Origin: Branchiostoma floridae | Lineage: Eukaryota > Chordata > Leptocardii > Amphioxiformes > Branchiostomatidae | Reading direction: 5' to 3' | DNA: 64,000 nt | Assembly (NCBI RefSeq): GCF_000003815.2 | Contig: NC_049997.1 | Span: 16,728,502-16,792,501 of the forward strand | In this document: positions 21,270-33,898 of the stretch, piece by piece | Position numbering within the stretch: position 1 is the first letter of the stretch | Layout: each line of letters begins with the position of its first letter | Notes under the pieces: generated by a model | Databases searched by the model: none | Told to the model about the DNA's origin: nothing | Seen by the model: the letters and a program-made list of their open reading frames with translations, nothing else | Program-made: the position numbers and the translations under genes

Positions 21270-21410
21270 CGTGTGTGCATAACTCGAGAAGCTGTTAACG
21301 AACTTTGATAGGTGGGTAGCTGTCAGGCAGACGAAGGTCAAGGTCGATAATGGGCACCAACGTTGCTACCTACAGCGCTACAGCGGAACTTGTGTGTTTC
21401 AAATACCGGA
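21270..21410 (+). repeat. GGCCCCCTAGCGGC-family fragment
   Basis: GTGTGTGCATAACTCGAGAAG, then GATAGGTGGGTAG, GACGAAGGTCAAGGTCGATA, ATGGGC and CAGCGGAACTT follow the order seen near 35163-35290. Confidence 0.55.
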
Positions 21411-22494
21411 ATAGCTTTCTTTGTTATGATAGGACTTTCATACTTTGACCAACTCGTATTATTTGGATAGAGAAGAATATCAACTTACATAGCATAAGCA
21501 CATGAGGATATTATTTGCATCATGAAAAAAATGATTGTCATACAATGGTTATGAATCACTGACTTGTTTAAAGAAGAGGAAAGAGGCATGTAAACAATAG
21601 TTACAGTGATAACATACATGCAGCTCTTGATGTTTTGTTTATCCAACTGTTCGCTTGTAACACCATCTGTCATAGTATCTACTATTAGTCTTTAGTATGT
21701 CATGTAATACCATGTGGGAAAGAACATGCAAAGAAAAGATTTCTATATATCATGCCAGCAAATGTAGACTGGAGTATAGATAATAAAGAAAAATTACAGG
21801 TATTGTGTAGAGCGTCATAAATTATAGGTACACAGCGCATCTATTTTGAGATGATATAAGATAAGTATGAAAAAATACAGTCTTTGACAGCTATTATAAC
21901 ATTTCAACCTGTCATCTATTTAAGACGATATTTCTAAGGCTAGCTCCTAAAGTTTTGCATTAAGGCACTAACTGGTTGTATTTTGTTTGTATTGAATTGA
22001 ATACCCGGTAAACCGCCTCATGGCGTAACACACCAGATTTGTACTGAACAGTAGAAGATGTACATGTATGTCCGGACAGATGGTCTTTTCTTAATCCATT
22101 AAAACTGGGAAGAAACTCTCTTCAATAAGTTTGGCAGGATCTTTTACGTATTCAAAGTGTGGGTCTCCTCAAACACAGGACCTCCATTTAACGTTCTTGT
22201 CGAGTGACGTCGCTTATATTTTCATTCGCTTTGACAGATATGACAGAAGTAGTGGTGGCGCACTCAAGTTATCGCCACCACTATACATATAAATATAAAA
22301 ACCAAAAATAAAAAGACTAGTCAAAATACAAAATGAATCAATATGTAAACAATGCTGATAACAAATGGAAATTAAAAAAAAATGTGTATGTCAAAAGTTT
22401 AAAATTTGTATGGGCGCGTGTCCGAGCCCCTTTAAGAGTGACAAATGTTACAGAGAACTAAAAAGCTTGAAAGAATAAATCAGACTGTAAATCG
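21411..22494. other. No gene seen (about 1.1 kb)
   Basis: AT-rich. Part may be a decayed SINE: AACACAGGACCTCCATTTAA, then CGTTCTTGTCGAGTGACG near 22174-22210 is like the inverse of the SINE body at 16375. Confidence 0.35.
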
Positions 22495-22976
22495 TTTAAG
22501 CCCCCTTCACACGAGAGCACGAATGAGCCGGAATGCCGTCCGAATGAAAATCGTTTTCTATTCATGGCAATTCCTCGCAATTCGTACTGTATTCTAAACA
22601 TTCTTACTGCATTCGAGATATTCGTCCCCGTTCTTTTGGCTGGCTCGAAAGTTTTTGACATGTTAAAACTGTCGAGGTGCATTCGAAGTGGAGAAATATC
22701 GAATGGCATTCGTAGTGGATTCTTAGTGTATTCTAACTATTCTGACTGCAGTCTGACCGCTTTCTACGGCATTCTAACATTATTAGAAACATTCTTATCT
22801 CATTCGATGGAGAACCGAAACGGCAAGCCACCTCGAATCCTGCCAGAATGTGGCCGAAAGAATATTTCGAATGCCGTAAGAATGTCTAGAGTGCACTACG
22901 AATTCACAGGAATAGACAAGAATTTTCATTCTGACGGCATTCCGGCTCATTCCTTCTCGTATGAAGGGGATTTAAG
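22495..22976. mobile_element. Inverted-repeat element with CCCCTTCACACGAG ends
   Basis: TTTAAG lies at 22495-22500 and 22971-22976. The arms agree for about 55 bp: CCCCCTTCACACGAGAGC and GAATGAGCCGGAATGCCGTC on the left, their inverse complement on the right. GAATG/CATTC words fill the interior. The TTAA inside the shared flank hints at a TTAA-targeting element. Confidence 0.65.
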
Positions 22977-23090
22977 GCCCATTTGGAATTCCCACCCGAA
23001 TGGCCCCGAATGTGACACGAAGTTTGCAAATACTTCATTCCGGCTGGTTCGGCTTGATTCCTGCTAATTCGATTTCCGTGTGAAGGCCCT
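22977..23090. mobile_element. Adjoining partial relative of the same element
   Basis: Ends GATTTCCGTGTGAAGGCCCT and has the same GAATG-rich interior, but only one terminus. It may be the end of an older copy into which 22495-22976 inserted. Confidence 0.4.
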
Positions 23091-24157
23091 ATTAGAGGTA
23101 GTGATGAAATTTTCGGATATAACTAGAATTTTGGATTTTTATGGAATATGCGACATATAAACTTCCACGAAATAATGAAGAAATCTGAGCACTGATGACA
23201 TCCCTTACTGAAGCTAGACACTCATTGCACCGGGTTACGAGTGCAGCGAGGAAATTCGTGTTTAGTGCATTTCTTAAGGGCACGATGTATGGGGAGATTC
23301 GACCCAGAACCTCTAGATCATTGAGCCTAACATTTGTCGTTACGCTACGTAACTCCACTCATCAGTACTCATTTTGAAAGTATCGAAAAAGCCTCAAGGC
23401 ACCAGTCTAGAACTTAAAATTACTGTTTAGAATTTGAAGATAACTGTTCAGAATTACTCTCTGATTTGCAAATCAAAGTTGCTCAGACTAGAACTGAATG
23501 CGAAGAATTAATATGAAAGTCTAGCCAATATTAACACAAGAAGCTTGCTTGATATACACCAGAAATGGCACCAGAAATGGAGTGATGCACTGAATCACAT
23601 CTTTGTATTCTTCCAGTATTCTATTAAGATTTTGTTTGACATGGAGATTTGACAAATTCATATCTGTTTTCCCCGTTCGCCCTGGCAAATTTACCATTGC
23701 ATGCTTGTGACGTCATAAGCGTACAGGCAACCAAACCTCATGTCATGGTGAGACTTCGTGATTTATCACAAAAATTACGAAAAAGAAATCCGTTACATCC
23801 GTCTTTTCTGCCGTCAGTCGTATAAAGAAACACCTGCAAATAGCGTTATTCGTCATCACCTATCTTTCATTAACTAAAAAGCAAAAGCTATATGCGCAAG
23901 AAAATGTATGAATCGGAATGAAGCGGAAAAAATATTTATAAGATGAAAATATTCCAGAATGGCAACAAATAAATGTTTTCTAAGTAGATTGACGAAGTAA
24001 ATTTATGTTTTTTTCTTATTTCATATCATTGGATGGGCCGACTACTCTCCTTTTCTCTGTCTCTCTCTGTCTCCCTGTCTCTCTGTCTCCCTGTCTCTCT
24101 GTCTGTTTGTATGTCTGTCCGTAGGAGGATGAGAAACCATTACCAAAGCGCAAATTA
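23091..24157. other. No gene seen; CT-rich microsatellite
   Basis: AT-rich sequence with a (TCTCTGTCTCCC)n-type tract at about 24052-24112. Confidence 0.5.
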
Positions 24158-24362
24158 CATACTGTATTTGCATTAAAGATCGCGGGGATTTCATTTCGCG
24201 GTAGCGGGGGAACGGTCTTTTCGCGGTGGTTTTAAGTTCGCGGTAGCACCATGTAGTATTTTGCTGCCTTGAAAAATGTGCGCGGTGATTTTAAATTCGC
24301 GGTAAAGTGGCCGAAAAAACTGCGAACATAAAACCACAGCGAACATTTCTGCATTAAATATA
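24158..24362 (+). mobile_element. Short MITE rich in TTCGCGGT, copy 1
   Basis: Starts TACTGTATTTGCATTAAAG and ends in TTTCTGCATTAAATA. The interior repeats TTCGCGG(T) words in both orientations. A second copy in opposite orientation lies at 55513-55700. Confidence 0.6.
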
Positions 24363-24938
24363 TATATATTAAGTATTACTAACTCACGTTCCCTAGCTTT
24401 CATAGTGTATTGAGATGTATTTAGAATACATGCATGCCTGCGACTACAATATAACCCTATAGGATTACGGTGATCATCTGAAATGATCATGATTACAGAA
24501 GAGAATGGAACAGAAAACCCATCTTACTGTCTGTTATCGATTTTTTAATATCTCATTTCACATCGTGTCTCTCATGGAGAAACATTGATTTTTATTTAAC
24601 TCAATGCAAAACGAATTTGTGAATCCAGATGTTTTCACTAATACAATAGAATACGAAATCCCGTTAGTATCTAGCTTTTCATTATAATGATAGATGAATG
24701 CAATTTATTATATTCTACCATGAAATCATAATTATCCTTAATGGATTGGAGACTCATATTCTATTACACATTGACATGTGATAATCTCTAGGTTGCATAT
24801 ATTAAAGACAGTATATACCAAAATGTCTAGATATTACAAAATCAGTCAAAGATATGTAAAAACTATGTTATCAACAATATTGCAGTGTTACATATGATAA
24901 CAAACAGTCGAAATAAAGGAGCGCTCGCGTTATTAACA
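24363..24938. other. No gene seen
   Basis: AT-rich, no supported feature. Confidence 0.4.
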
Positions 24939-25318
24939 AGGCCATGTTGATTTGATTATATGGATGGCATGAAATCCAAAAACTGATGTAAGCCTGCGAA
25001 TAGAAAAAGTTTGACATAAAAAGTTGCCTTCAGTATGAAATCAAAGTGGTCAGGAAGCTTAAACAAATTACTGAACACACAGAATATAGTATGCCAAACA
25101 ATATATTCTTCATTTTTATTCTTCCACATCTTCTTTAACCTTGTAATGTTGTATGACAGTAGTATACTTTTTCCGATATTTGTTTTTTGCAATTCACGGC
25201 ATGTATCTGCTTGTTTTGAAGCTGCTCTGTATGATTTAGACTATTAATTTTTTCATCAAACGGCCGAAAATTGATGCGCGTTGGAATGTCATCCATATAA
25301 TCAAATCGACACGGCCTG
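24939..25318. mobile_element. MITE, GGCCATGTTGATTTGAT family (complete copy)
   Basis: Left end AGGCCATGTTGATTTGATTA and right end complementary to AGGCCGTGTCGATTTGATTA; the match continues through TATGGATG-CAT. About 380 bp with no coding capacity. Partial copies lie at 8763-8990 and 17930-18336. Confidence 0.7.
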
Positions 25319-25329
25319 GCGCAAATGCT

Positions 25330-25560
25330 TGAACTATTCGATTTTTTATATCTTTGCATGTAAATAGCTCTTGATAAGACATTGTGATGATTACATTTTG
25401 GGCCTCCTAGCGACTTGTCATGTTGCTGTATCGAAACTTCCGGTTTTGACATCTCAGGTTCCGGACAGTTTTTCGTTCACAGATAGCTCTTGTAGTCTCC
25501 AGACGAATCAATTCTGGGCCCTATAGCAACTACAGGGAGTGTTTAATCAGATTTTGAAAT
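25330..25560 (+). repeat. GGCCCCCTAGCGGC-family fragment
   Basis: TTTTGGGCCTCCTAGCGACTT, TGCTGTATCGAAACTTCC, GGTTTTGACATCTCAGGTTCC and CAGATAGCTCTTG follow the family order. It abuts the preceding MITE. Confidence 0.6.
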
Positions 25561-27049
25561 GGCATAAGTGAATGAAGAATTAAAGTATTTTCATTGTGCT
25601 TCACCTGTAGCTAACTTCAATCAAGATCAATGTAAATAATGTAAAAAAAAAGGATTGATAAGGAAAATTTACATTTCAACTTCACTAAATGGTAGGAACT
25701 TCATACTCAGAACACAGGTAACTTGCATTGAGAGGAACATCAATGGATATGAACCATACGAGTTATGAACTAATTTGCATAATTGATGGTACTACTACTA
25801 ATAATGGTAAAGGTACAAAATAGGTCAATGTTAAATGGTGGCATATTCATACTTATTTAATATACAGCATCGGGTATAAAGCAATAATTAGTGTCCTGGT
25901 CTTTTCAGTATATTATACATTTTCAGGAGTGGTGTTGTTTCTTATTCTTAAAGCCTTCACGTACAGACGCACAGGTGTAGACAAGAGATAACGCCAGCGG
26001 TATTGGCTCACGTTGTGTGCCAAACGTTGTCGTTTACGTCGTGACGTATAGAACGTGACAGGGCGTCTCGTTCATAGACTTAGTTATTAACGCCTGCTGC
26101 GTAATATAACACCAACAGATCCCGGTGTTATGTGTGATACAATTTCTTCTTTATGGTTTAATAATGAAGTTGCAATAAAGCCCAACTCAATTTGGAAGAT
26201 GTTGTTTGCCATTTAAATTTTGAGTTGATCTATATGTTATGATTTGTATTTTTATAATTCCATTTTTTGCGTGTAATTTATAAAAGGTATCGATTTTCTA
26301 ATAAAAATCGAGCGATTTTTTGAATAATTGATATAAAATATTTAAAACTTACAAGCCCAAACGCATTTTTTTCAGAATGGATATCTTCGAAACAATGGCA
26401 CTTATATCTAATTATTTTTTTCACCACTTAGCCATATTTCATTTTATTTCATTTCATGCTATTTTATGACTTACAATTGGTTGATGTCTTAGTAACAATC
26501 TGAAATTTTGTAAGTTAAAAGCGGTTCTCTTTCGTGTTGGTAGGCATGCAAAAACACCCGTCTTCTTATATTACATTATTGTTAGTTATTTGTATTAGTA
26601 TATAGTTGTTCACATTGCCATACGTTGTAACTGTTACAATTGTTGCACAAAAAAGTTCCTCTTCTTCTTTGACTTAAAAATGAACCCAACTCTTATTTAC
26701 AATTCTACAAGTTTTGCACGAAACCCAGTCGTGCTTTTGCATTAAAGTGTTATGGCGCCATTGTATATCTATCTCGTGTCTACATATGCGACCCCTTAGG
26801 CGTGTTTTCTCTGGTTAGATTGATAATAAAAACCTCAGGGCTGCCATGTTGGTTCATCTGTCATAATTTTCTGTCGTTCTCAGTAATTTTCAAAGGCTAT
26901 ATTTTTTCCGTTTTGCCTCGCCAAAGTCTCATAGTGACAAAGGGTATTCAGCTCTCCTGTCAAATCAGCATGGTCTGGGCAGACAGTTTATTGGTATGGT
27001 GATGGATGATAATGCATGGAACAATGGCAGTATGTCTGTGGGGGTGTTT
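25561..27049. other. No gene seen (about 1.5 kb)
   Basis: AT-rich. The frame at 26802-27002 has hydrophobic stretches but no start context, domain or splice support. Confidence 0.35.
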
Positions 27050-27125
27050 CCACTTCATTATCTCCATGGAATTTGTCCCGGAGGTTATAATTTTTTAGCA
27101 GCGTTTGTGTGTGTGTGTGTGTGTT
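27050..27125 (+). repeat. Hairpin plus (GT)n module
   Basis: ATCTCCATGGAATTTGTCCC, GGAGGTTATAATTTTTTAGC, GCGTTTG and (GT)n repeat the opening of the 5371-6459 element, but no body follows. Confidence 0.5.
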
Positions 27126-28924
27126 TTGACTTTAATAATAGCTTTACTGCACAGCATTTATACAAGGTACAAAGTATGGCATCTACATATTAACTACAGT
27201 TCTATAGCTTACCTTAAGGGTTGTTTAACTAATACGTGACTTATTGTCTTAGATTGTACATTGTTGTACCAAGTTAATTTCTTTGATTAATGGTTGCAAA
27301 AGTTGCAATCGTTGAAGCATTAATTTGTAACACGAAGAACCACCCATTTATACACGATACACATAAGCGAATAGCTAAATTGAAGTCATATTTCGTATTT
27401 TACATTGGTGTGAGACGATGGATATCCTAATTGTACTCTCAGGCACACACCGTGTCGGACATATTTCAAGTACACTTGGTTTTCCAATAGGTCAATAAAG
27501 GTTAGACATCCAGGTAGAATATACACAATAAAAGATAAATCAAGCAACTGGCTAGATTTGCTAATGAGTTAGACGTTTTAGACAGCATTGAATTCTCTTT
27601 TTTTTAAGTTTATATTTTCAGTCACCAATGAAAGACAGCGGATGCTACTTAAATCGATGAAGAATTCAAGATGCAGTTTCTTGATTTATTTCGTATGACG
27701 TAGTTTTCTAATAGCGTTTCGGTCTTCATTTCATACCGGGAAAACAATGAGATATGGGGAGCAATCAGATACTTTATATTCATCTATTGTTAACTCCAAT
27801 ATTCTGTTTTAACAACCCGAAACTTCATCACTGCAACTAAGCGTTTTTAAAACACAGTTGTCCAGGCATTTGTTGTAATGTGTCCAATTATTTCATCAGT
27901 GGGTGGGAAACTGGACTTACGTTTATCTTTTCTTGTTATATTATGTACAATGTATTATTTTCTTTCTGACGTGATTTTCCTATGCTTTTCATTTGTTCTT
28001 GATTTCTCTTTGTAAAAATGTATGCTTTTTTATGTCAGGGGTAGTGTCAAAATAAGTCTTTTACTTGAGTGCGCTACCTCTGTGTCATATTGTGTTATTG
28101 TTTAAATGTTTGAATAAAAACAAATCAGATCCGGGCTCTATCAGACAGCTGCGCATAGTACTAGTGTTCAATGAGATTGTCACTTCATCTTCACTTTTTG
28201 TGATTTAATAACAAACAAGACAGGCAAAGTGGCAATGCACTTAAGTGATGGAACTTATTTCAATAGTGCAACATAAATATATAAAAACATAATCAACAAG
28301 ATATGAACAAAGTTGCAGATAACGTTTGAGTGCGCCAACATCCCCACAACATGTACGAGAAAAATATTCTACATAGAACTTATGAGTTCTATATATTTTG
28401 AACTGAGACGCTTCAAATTCATTGTGATTGTGGGAGTATCATCATTTTGGACTCGTCTTCAGCACTCAAATTAAGGTAATCCTCTGAGGACATGGTAGTA
28501 AAGTTTAACATATCAAAGATAGCATCTTGCTAACTGTAGGCTAGGCTATGGTCTTCACGGCTTCCTGCATTTTAGAATTCAAGATATGGATCTCATAATA
28601 CCTTGTATACATATTGTATTAAAATGAAATCTGCTTGCAGTAAAGATATACCTTAGCCTTTTATATAATGATAATGATAATAATGATGATGAGGAGAATA
28701 TTAAAATAACAATAGTAAAGATAACTTAAGTTAAATTTGGCAAAAATCTTGCCTAATTTTTTTGCACAAAAAACTCGTTGCATATAGAATAAATAGATTT
28801 GTCTTATACGACTTCTGTCACTTTCAGAATTGAATCATAGTAAGCCTATAGATAAATATATCAAAAGTGCCCTATGCGATATGGTGTCCATTATTGTGAC
28901 TTTATGAAGCTGAAAGCTACATGC
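27126..28924. other. No gene; possible LINE 3' end at 27790-28120
   Basis: Within an otherwise plain AT-rich region, a plus-strand frame near 27815-27875 reads PETSSLQLSVFKTQLSRHLL, like the C terminus of some CR1/L2-type polymerases (SLxxFKxxLxxHLL). It is followed by a T-rich 3' region and AATAAA at 28113. The match is short and could be chance. Confidence 0.35.
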
Positions 28925-30760
28925 GTATATGTACTACACCGCCTACGCAATCTCAAATCTCCTCCACCCCTCATCTATACTAGGTTCCCCTTACAGCTAT
29001 AACGCACGGCACAAATTACATTAGTAACGTCGGGGTCCTTTTGCTTGGGGAAGTTATGTAGAGAAAATGACATTGGGCGGCAAATGAGATTGCAGTAAGG
29101 CAATTTCGTTTCACTCCGAAAATCAGAATGCCTGTGCCAAATAGGCGATGATGGTTCCAACACACCTACAGTAATCAATCATCTTTCGTAATTGCAACAC
29201 ACGAAGAAGTTCTTTTCATTGTAGTTTTTTTTTTTCAAATTTCATTTTCTCGGATGTTCTTGCCTCTTTTCATATCCAGAAATTCGGGTTGCCTTGCTCA
29301 AAACCTTATGACCCGTATCACATTTATTGCCCGTACGTGCGTATATATCATGTACAGGCAATAAAGTCATATCTACATTGGCAATGATTGTTCATGCTTC
29401 AAACTGAGCTAAATATAGGAACTGTCTCATCAGTGGACTTTGATGGAAAAATTGAGTACATTGGTGCAATGCAAGGCAGATCCAATACTACCATTTATTT
29501 TTCTTTAGGTGACAAGATGTTTCAGCTTCTGATGTTACCGTGCGTAACGTATTACCATCATGAGGCGTGTTTCTATGGCCTATACCGTCTACATAGCTGG
29601 TTGAAGGTGCAGCTGGGAACATTAAAGAGCTAAGAAGATACGCAGATTGTGTCTGTGCGTGCCAAAGTGTACATAAAGTAGTAAATGTAGCTGATGAAAT
29701 TAGAAATATAGTTTCACAGTGGAGTGAGCATTAGGAGAATACGTGCTTCTTAGTAGCTAAAACTCACCGTAGCATCAGTGATATAGGAAAGACAAGATTC
29801 TGGCCTCGACTTTCATTGCCTTATTCTTACAGACAACTGTCACGTGTGTGTATTACTTGATTTGATTATACGTTCTTCTTCTACTTGCCATTTAACAGCT
29901 ATTCATCTCAAAAAGAACTCCTCAACCCGCAAGTTGTCAGTTTTATTGTGAACACGTTCCACACATCTAAATCAGGTCATATCATTAGCCCTCTCTCAAC
30001 AGGTACAGGGGACGGTACCGCCTTCCGATGAACTATTACCTACTGAACTTTGACGTCCTGAGCTTGTATTATCTCATATGATTACACGTTAACCTTCTTT
30101 ATGCTATTTGTAACAGTCTAGAACTGTGTATAGTCGGTTTTACTGTGAACACGTTCCACACATCTACATCTGGGATTAATCGTCGAGATGGACGTTGCCA
30201 ACTTCCGATGAACTTTAAACTCATGCTGACGTCACAGAAGTAGATGAAGGGACTCTGTCGAAAATTTTAATGACCTTTTTTTACTGGAAGTTTGTCTCTA
30301 CTCTCTTTGTAATCTAAATGCTTGGATCTAACCATATTTTTCTTGACCTGCCGACTGATCTTTTCATTTCAGACGCGCGCAGCAAAAATCAAATTTTACA
30401 ACTCTGTCTCTGGAGAAAAATTGCTGCACAGAAATTGGGAATAGATCTATGGTTCCCTTTCTGCTCTATCGATTTCTCTGAACGTGTATGTACTGATGAG
30501 GACCGTAAAGAGTTATATCCCTGGCTTTCCGCAATGCGTCGTGCTGATTAGATGGTAAGTATCAGTGACATCGTTTGCTGCTACAACTTGGGCAGAAATC
30601 TCTCCGGAATGGTGATCACTGTAAGGGGGGTATGAGTTTATTTTGACTAGTATTGTGATCATGATCAAGGCTTCTGGCAAATCACGATAAGGAATATGAG
30701 ATCACAAATTAGTGGATTTAGTGATGATAAAGGAACCGAACATGGCATATTTGGTGAGCA
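28925..30760. repeat. Duplicated block, direct copy (segments A and B)
   Basis: Segment A (28925-29461) matches the inverse of 34240-34880; segment B (29462-30760) matches the inverse of 37510-38880. Similarity is high but uneven. Gene-like signals are conserved in both copies. In B there is an acceptor-like pyrimidine-AG before 29509, followed by a frame reading KMFQLLMLPCVTYYHHEAC (frameshifted here near 29620), and a strong donor, ATGGTAAGT, at 30552-30560. In A the minus-strand frame ends NVICAVRYSCKGNLV and stop in both copies. I do not recognise the product; it may be a duplicated gene fragment or an unknown mobile element. Confidence 0.6.
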
Positions 30761-31041
30761 TATTGCAATAACAAATAGAGAGTGAAAGAGGCCATTTACA
30801 ACAAAGCCCACCAACCTTCCCTCAATAGAGACGGCGGGGCCGATACTGACTTCCAGGCACCTTTGACCCTTTGCTGATGCCACACTTCCGGTCCGGATGT
30901 GCGATGTAGGCTTTGGGTCATTTCAACTTGATAAGGATCAGAGGACTGATTGAAAGCTTGTTGGTAAACTCTTTATTTTGTGTACGGATATAAGCTCCTA
31001 AAATTGTAACATAAAGCTATAACAAACAATTTAGAATCAAC
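30761..31041. other. No gene seen
   Basis: AT-rich sequence between the duplicated block and the next repeat end. Confidence 0.4.
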
Positions 31042-31090
31042 TAGAGTTCGGGGACCTCATACCTCCATGAAATATTTATTGCTTTTTTGT
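31042..31090. repeat. Outer end of a GGCCCCCTAGCGGC-family element
   Basis: CAACTAGAGTTCGGGGACCT then CATACCTCCATGAAATATTT matches the terminus at 1049. With the inner end at 33546-33745 it may mark an old copy split by later insertions. Confidence 0.5.
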
Positions 31091-31923
31091 GGATGGTATG
31101 TATGTTTATAGTCGGTTGTATTTGAGAGTAATGGTTATAAATGTTATGGAAAATTAAAGTAGTGGTGTATCTATTTAATGACACAGAGGATGTCCATCTG
31201 ATTAGTAATTATTAAAACGTGACACTTAATTGTGTAATGTGCGTTTAAGAGGTCGACGGCATATGGTAGCGTGGTGTTCCTTAAGCTTGGTGTTTGGCAT
31301 TTAAACTGTCTAAGGTTGTCAGCATTATTGAGGTTCGACTATGTGCCTCAGAGCGGTGTGGTGGGAGGATGTTGGGAAACTCAGAAAGAAGAAGGGATGT
31401 GGCCAACTTTAGTCAGATGGTGATTTGATTTTCCACAAATATGTCATAACATCAGCTGTTCACACGGTACAAAAACGAGATGCACACTTTCCTCTGACAG
31501 CCCTACACCAACTGTAAGATGAATACTTGGCGCCAACCCCGTCTGCTCCTAAAAAACAAGTACCATTGGCTACGAAAGAGACAACTAACAACTGTCCCTT
31601 ATCGTAACGAAATCAGAACATCTGTATCGCCCAAAAAACTTCTGACACCCAACCCATCTAAGATGAGAGGACCTATTGGCATTTTAATCACCATTTCACT
31701 CAAATCAGCAGTACAGTATGTGAGACATCCATACCTGTTAAGCATTACCGTTAAATGTACCTCAACTTCTTACAATTATACTTACGCTTCACATCTCCAT
31801 GATATCCTAAGCAGACATAAATAAAACTAATTATCATATTGAAAAAAAAACTCGGGGTTCCCCAAACAGCTGTCATACAAATCACCACACTATCTGCTTG
31901 GAGCTAAGCCCATTAACAAACAC
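31091..31923. other. No supported gene
   Basis: A 101-codon plus-strand frame at 31519-31824 begins with ATG and is rich in K, R, S and T, but has no known motif, signal peptide or conserved neighbour. I treat it as unsupported. Confidence 0.35.
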
Positions 31924-31927
31924 TTAA

Positions 31928-33545
31928 CCCTATTCAGACCGGGGGGGGGGGCTTTTGAGACCCTCCACTTCTAAGTCCTATAACTCTTGAACGACGTGTC
32001 ATAGGGCCACAATATTTCCAGGATATGATATCGACATAATATCTGACAAGTATTTGACGTTTGACGTTACGTTGACGTAAGATGATGTAATTATGACGTC
32101 ATCAATTTGATTATATTGGCCGGACCCATGAAAAAAGGGTATTCTCAGAAAACTTCAAGTTAAAGTACAAAAATGTAACAACAAGTGCAGATAACAGAAT
32201 AATGATGTTTATAACGACTTGTATTGCCAAAAGCAACATCGATGACATAAAATGACGTCATGCACATCTAAGATACGAGTTAGGCTCCGCCATATTATAT
32301 CCACAATCTTGAATTTTTAAAACTACTTTTTTTGGCAACAAATAATCACAAAGAGCAATGGAAATAGACTAAATTCATTAATTTAGATAGTTTTTGATGA
32401 AAAATACCAGGTACTTACAAATTTTAAGGGATAATTAGCTTGTTATTCTTGATCTGGCCATACGGTCCGCCATCTTGGATTTTGGGCTGATGACGTCATC
32501 AAATAAGCATAATTTATGCATATTTAATTATGAAAGATATGCTAAATAATATAAGATTTTATTTATGTAACAAAATAGTAGTTATATAGCAAATAAATGT
32601 GAAAAATACATTGTTAGAACCAAAAATAGTGATTTTTGGCAAAACTGCCTGTCAACAAACGGTTGCCATGGCAACACGAAAAAATGAAAAATTTGTCAAA
32701 CCGGGGGAGAGGCTAAAAGTGCCCGCGCCAACTTGGACGTTGGATAACTGCCGAACGACATGTGCTAGAACTACGAAACTTGTTGACTTTTCCTAAAATA
32801 TTGTAAGCAACAACGCTGCGAAAAAAATTTTAGTTTGTGATTTTTCGTGTTGCCATGGCAACGGGTTTCTGACAGGCATATTTTACCAAATTTATTAATT
32901 TCAGTTTGAATTATTGGATTTCAGAGTTTTATTGCTAAACCAAACTTGTTTATCTATATCATTAAGATCCTGTGTAATTTTAAGTTACATTTCTAATTAA
33001 TTATTCATAATTTATGCTAATTTGATGACGTCATGGGTCCAAATCCAAGATGGCGGACAATGCCGTTTTTAACGATAAATACATGTTATTTTTACTCATA
33101 TTCCGTCAAAATCTTATACTTTCTTACAAAACACAATCATTTGAACTTTTTTAGTCCACGTCCATTGGGTTTTGGGGTTATATGTGGAAAAAAATCGTAT
33201 TTTAGAAAATTCAAGCTTGTCGATCCAAGATGGCGGACAAATGACGTCATTTCCTGACGTCATATTGGCGTCAGTGTCGTCGTCATTGGCAACAAAAGTT
33301 TTGGTAGACTTAGAAACCAATATGATAACCTTTATAGTCATCGTTTTCTTAAATACCTTTAAGTATAGCGGAAATTTCATATGAAGACGATTTTAGCCTA
33401 AATATGACATTATGACGTCATAATTACGTCATATTGGGTCATAACAATACAAAACTTACAGAATATATAAAACTTTACTATTACATCATCCCCTTTAAAT
33501 TTGGTGATCGTAAGTTAAGCCGTTTTGAAATTACGAAGGGGGGGT
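31928..33545. mobile_element. Composite of two piggyBac-type family-2 MITEs
   Basis: TTAA at 31924-31927 precedes CCCTATTCAGACCGGG. The first half (to about 32695) is the reverse complement of 14166-15109 without its last ~130 bp. The second half (about 32695-33545) is a diverged copy in the opposite orientation, with TTTCCTAAAATATTG and TGTTGCCATGGCAACGG, ending in a short G run without a clear terminus. TGACGTCA and CCAAGATGGCGGAC occur in both halves. Confidence 0.7.
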
Positions 33546-33745
33546 CAAAAGATTTCTGATATTATTACATCGATTATAACGACAGATACGGCGCCAAATT
33601 TTATCGATTCGAGCTTTCATCACACCCAACCAACACAACAAGTATGAAACCAATCCATCCAGCCGTTCTTGAGTAATCTTGTACACAGACAGAGACACAT
33701 AACAGAAAATATAACCTCAATGACATTTCATGGAGATAACAATGT
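33546..33745 (-). repeat. Inner end of a GGCCCCCTAGCGGC-family element
   Basis: GAGCTTTCATCACACCCAAC, AACAAGTATGAAACCAATCC, ATAACAGAAAATATAACCTC and ATGACATTTCATGGAG are the inverse of the opening module at 5371-5540. Confidence 0.6.
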
Positions 33746-33837
33746 TCCTCTTGGTTATGTTGTCGTATATGCATAACTGTTGATGTTGAAGAAACAAAAG
33801 GACATGTTCCGAATTCTCTGACATATTGCCGATGTTG

Positions 33838-33898
33838 TGCTCTTTGGGAAAGGCACTTTACCCGACTTTACTCCACCAAGGTATCAAAATGGGTAGGA
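33838..33898 (+). mobile_element. SINE core fragment
   Basis: CTCTTTGGGAAAGGCACTTT then ACCCGACTTTACTCCACC matches the core of the SINE at 16235-16698; no head or tail is evident. Confidence 0.5.

Noticed and set aside
31519-31824. 101-codon plus-strand frame
   Set aside because: ATG start but no domain, signal peptide, codon bias or splice context; kept only as a note in the intergenic entry.
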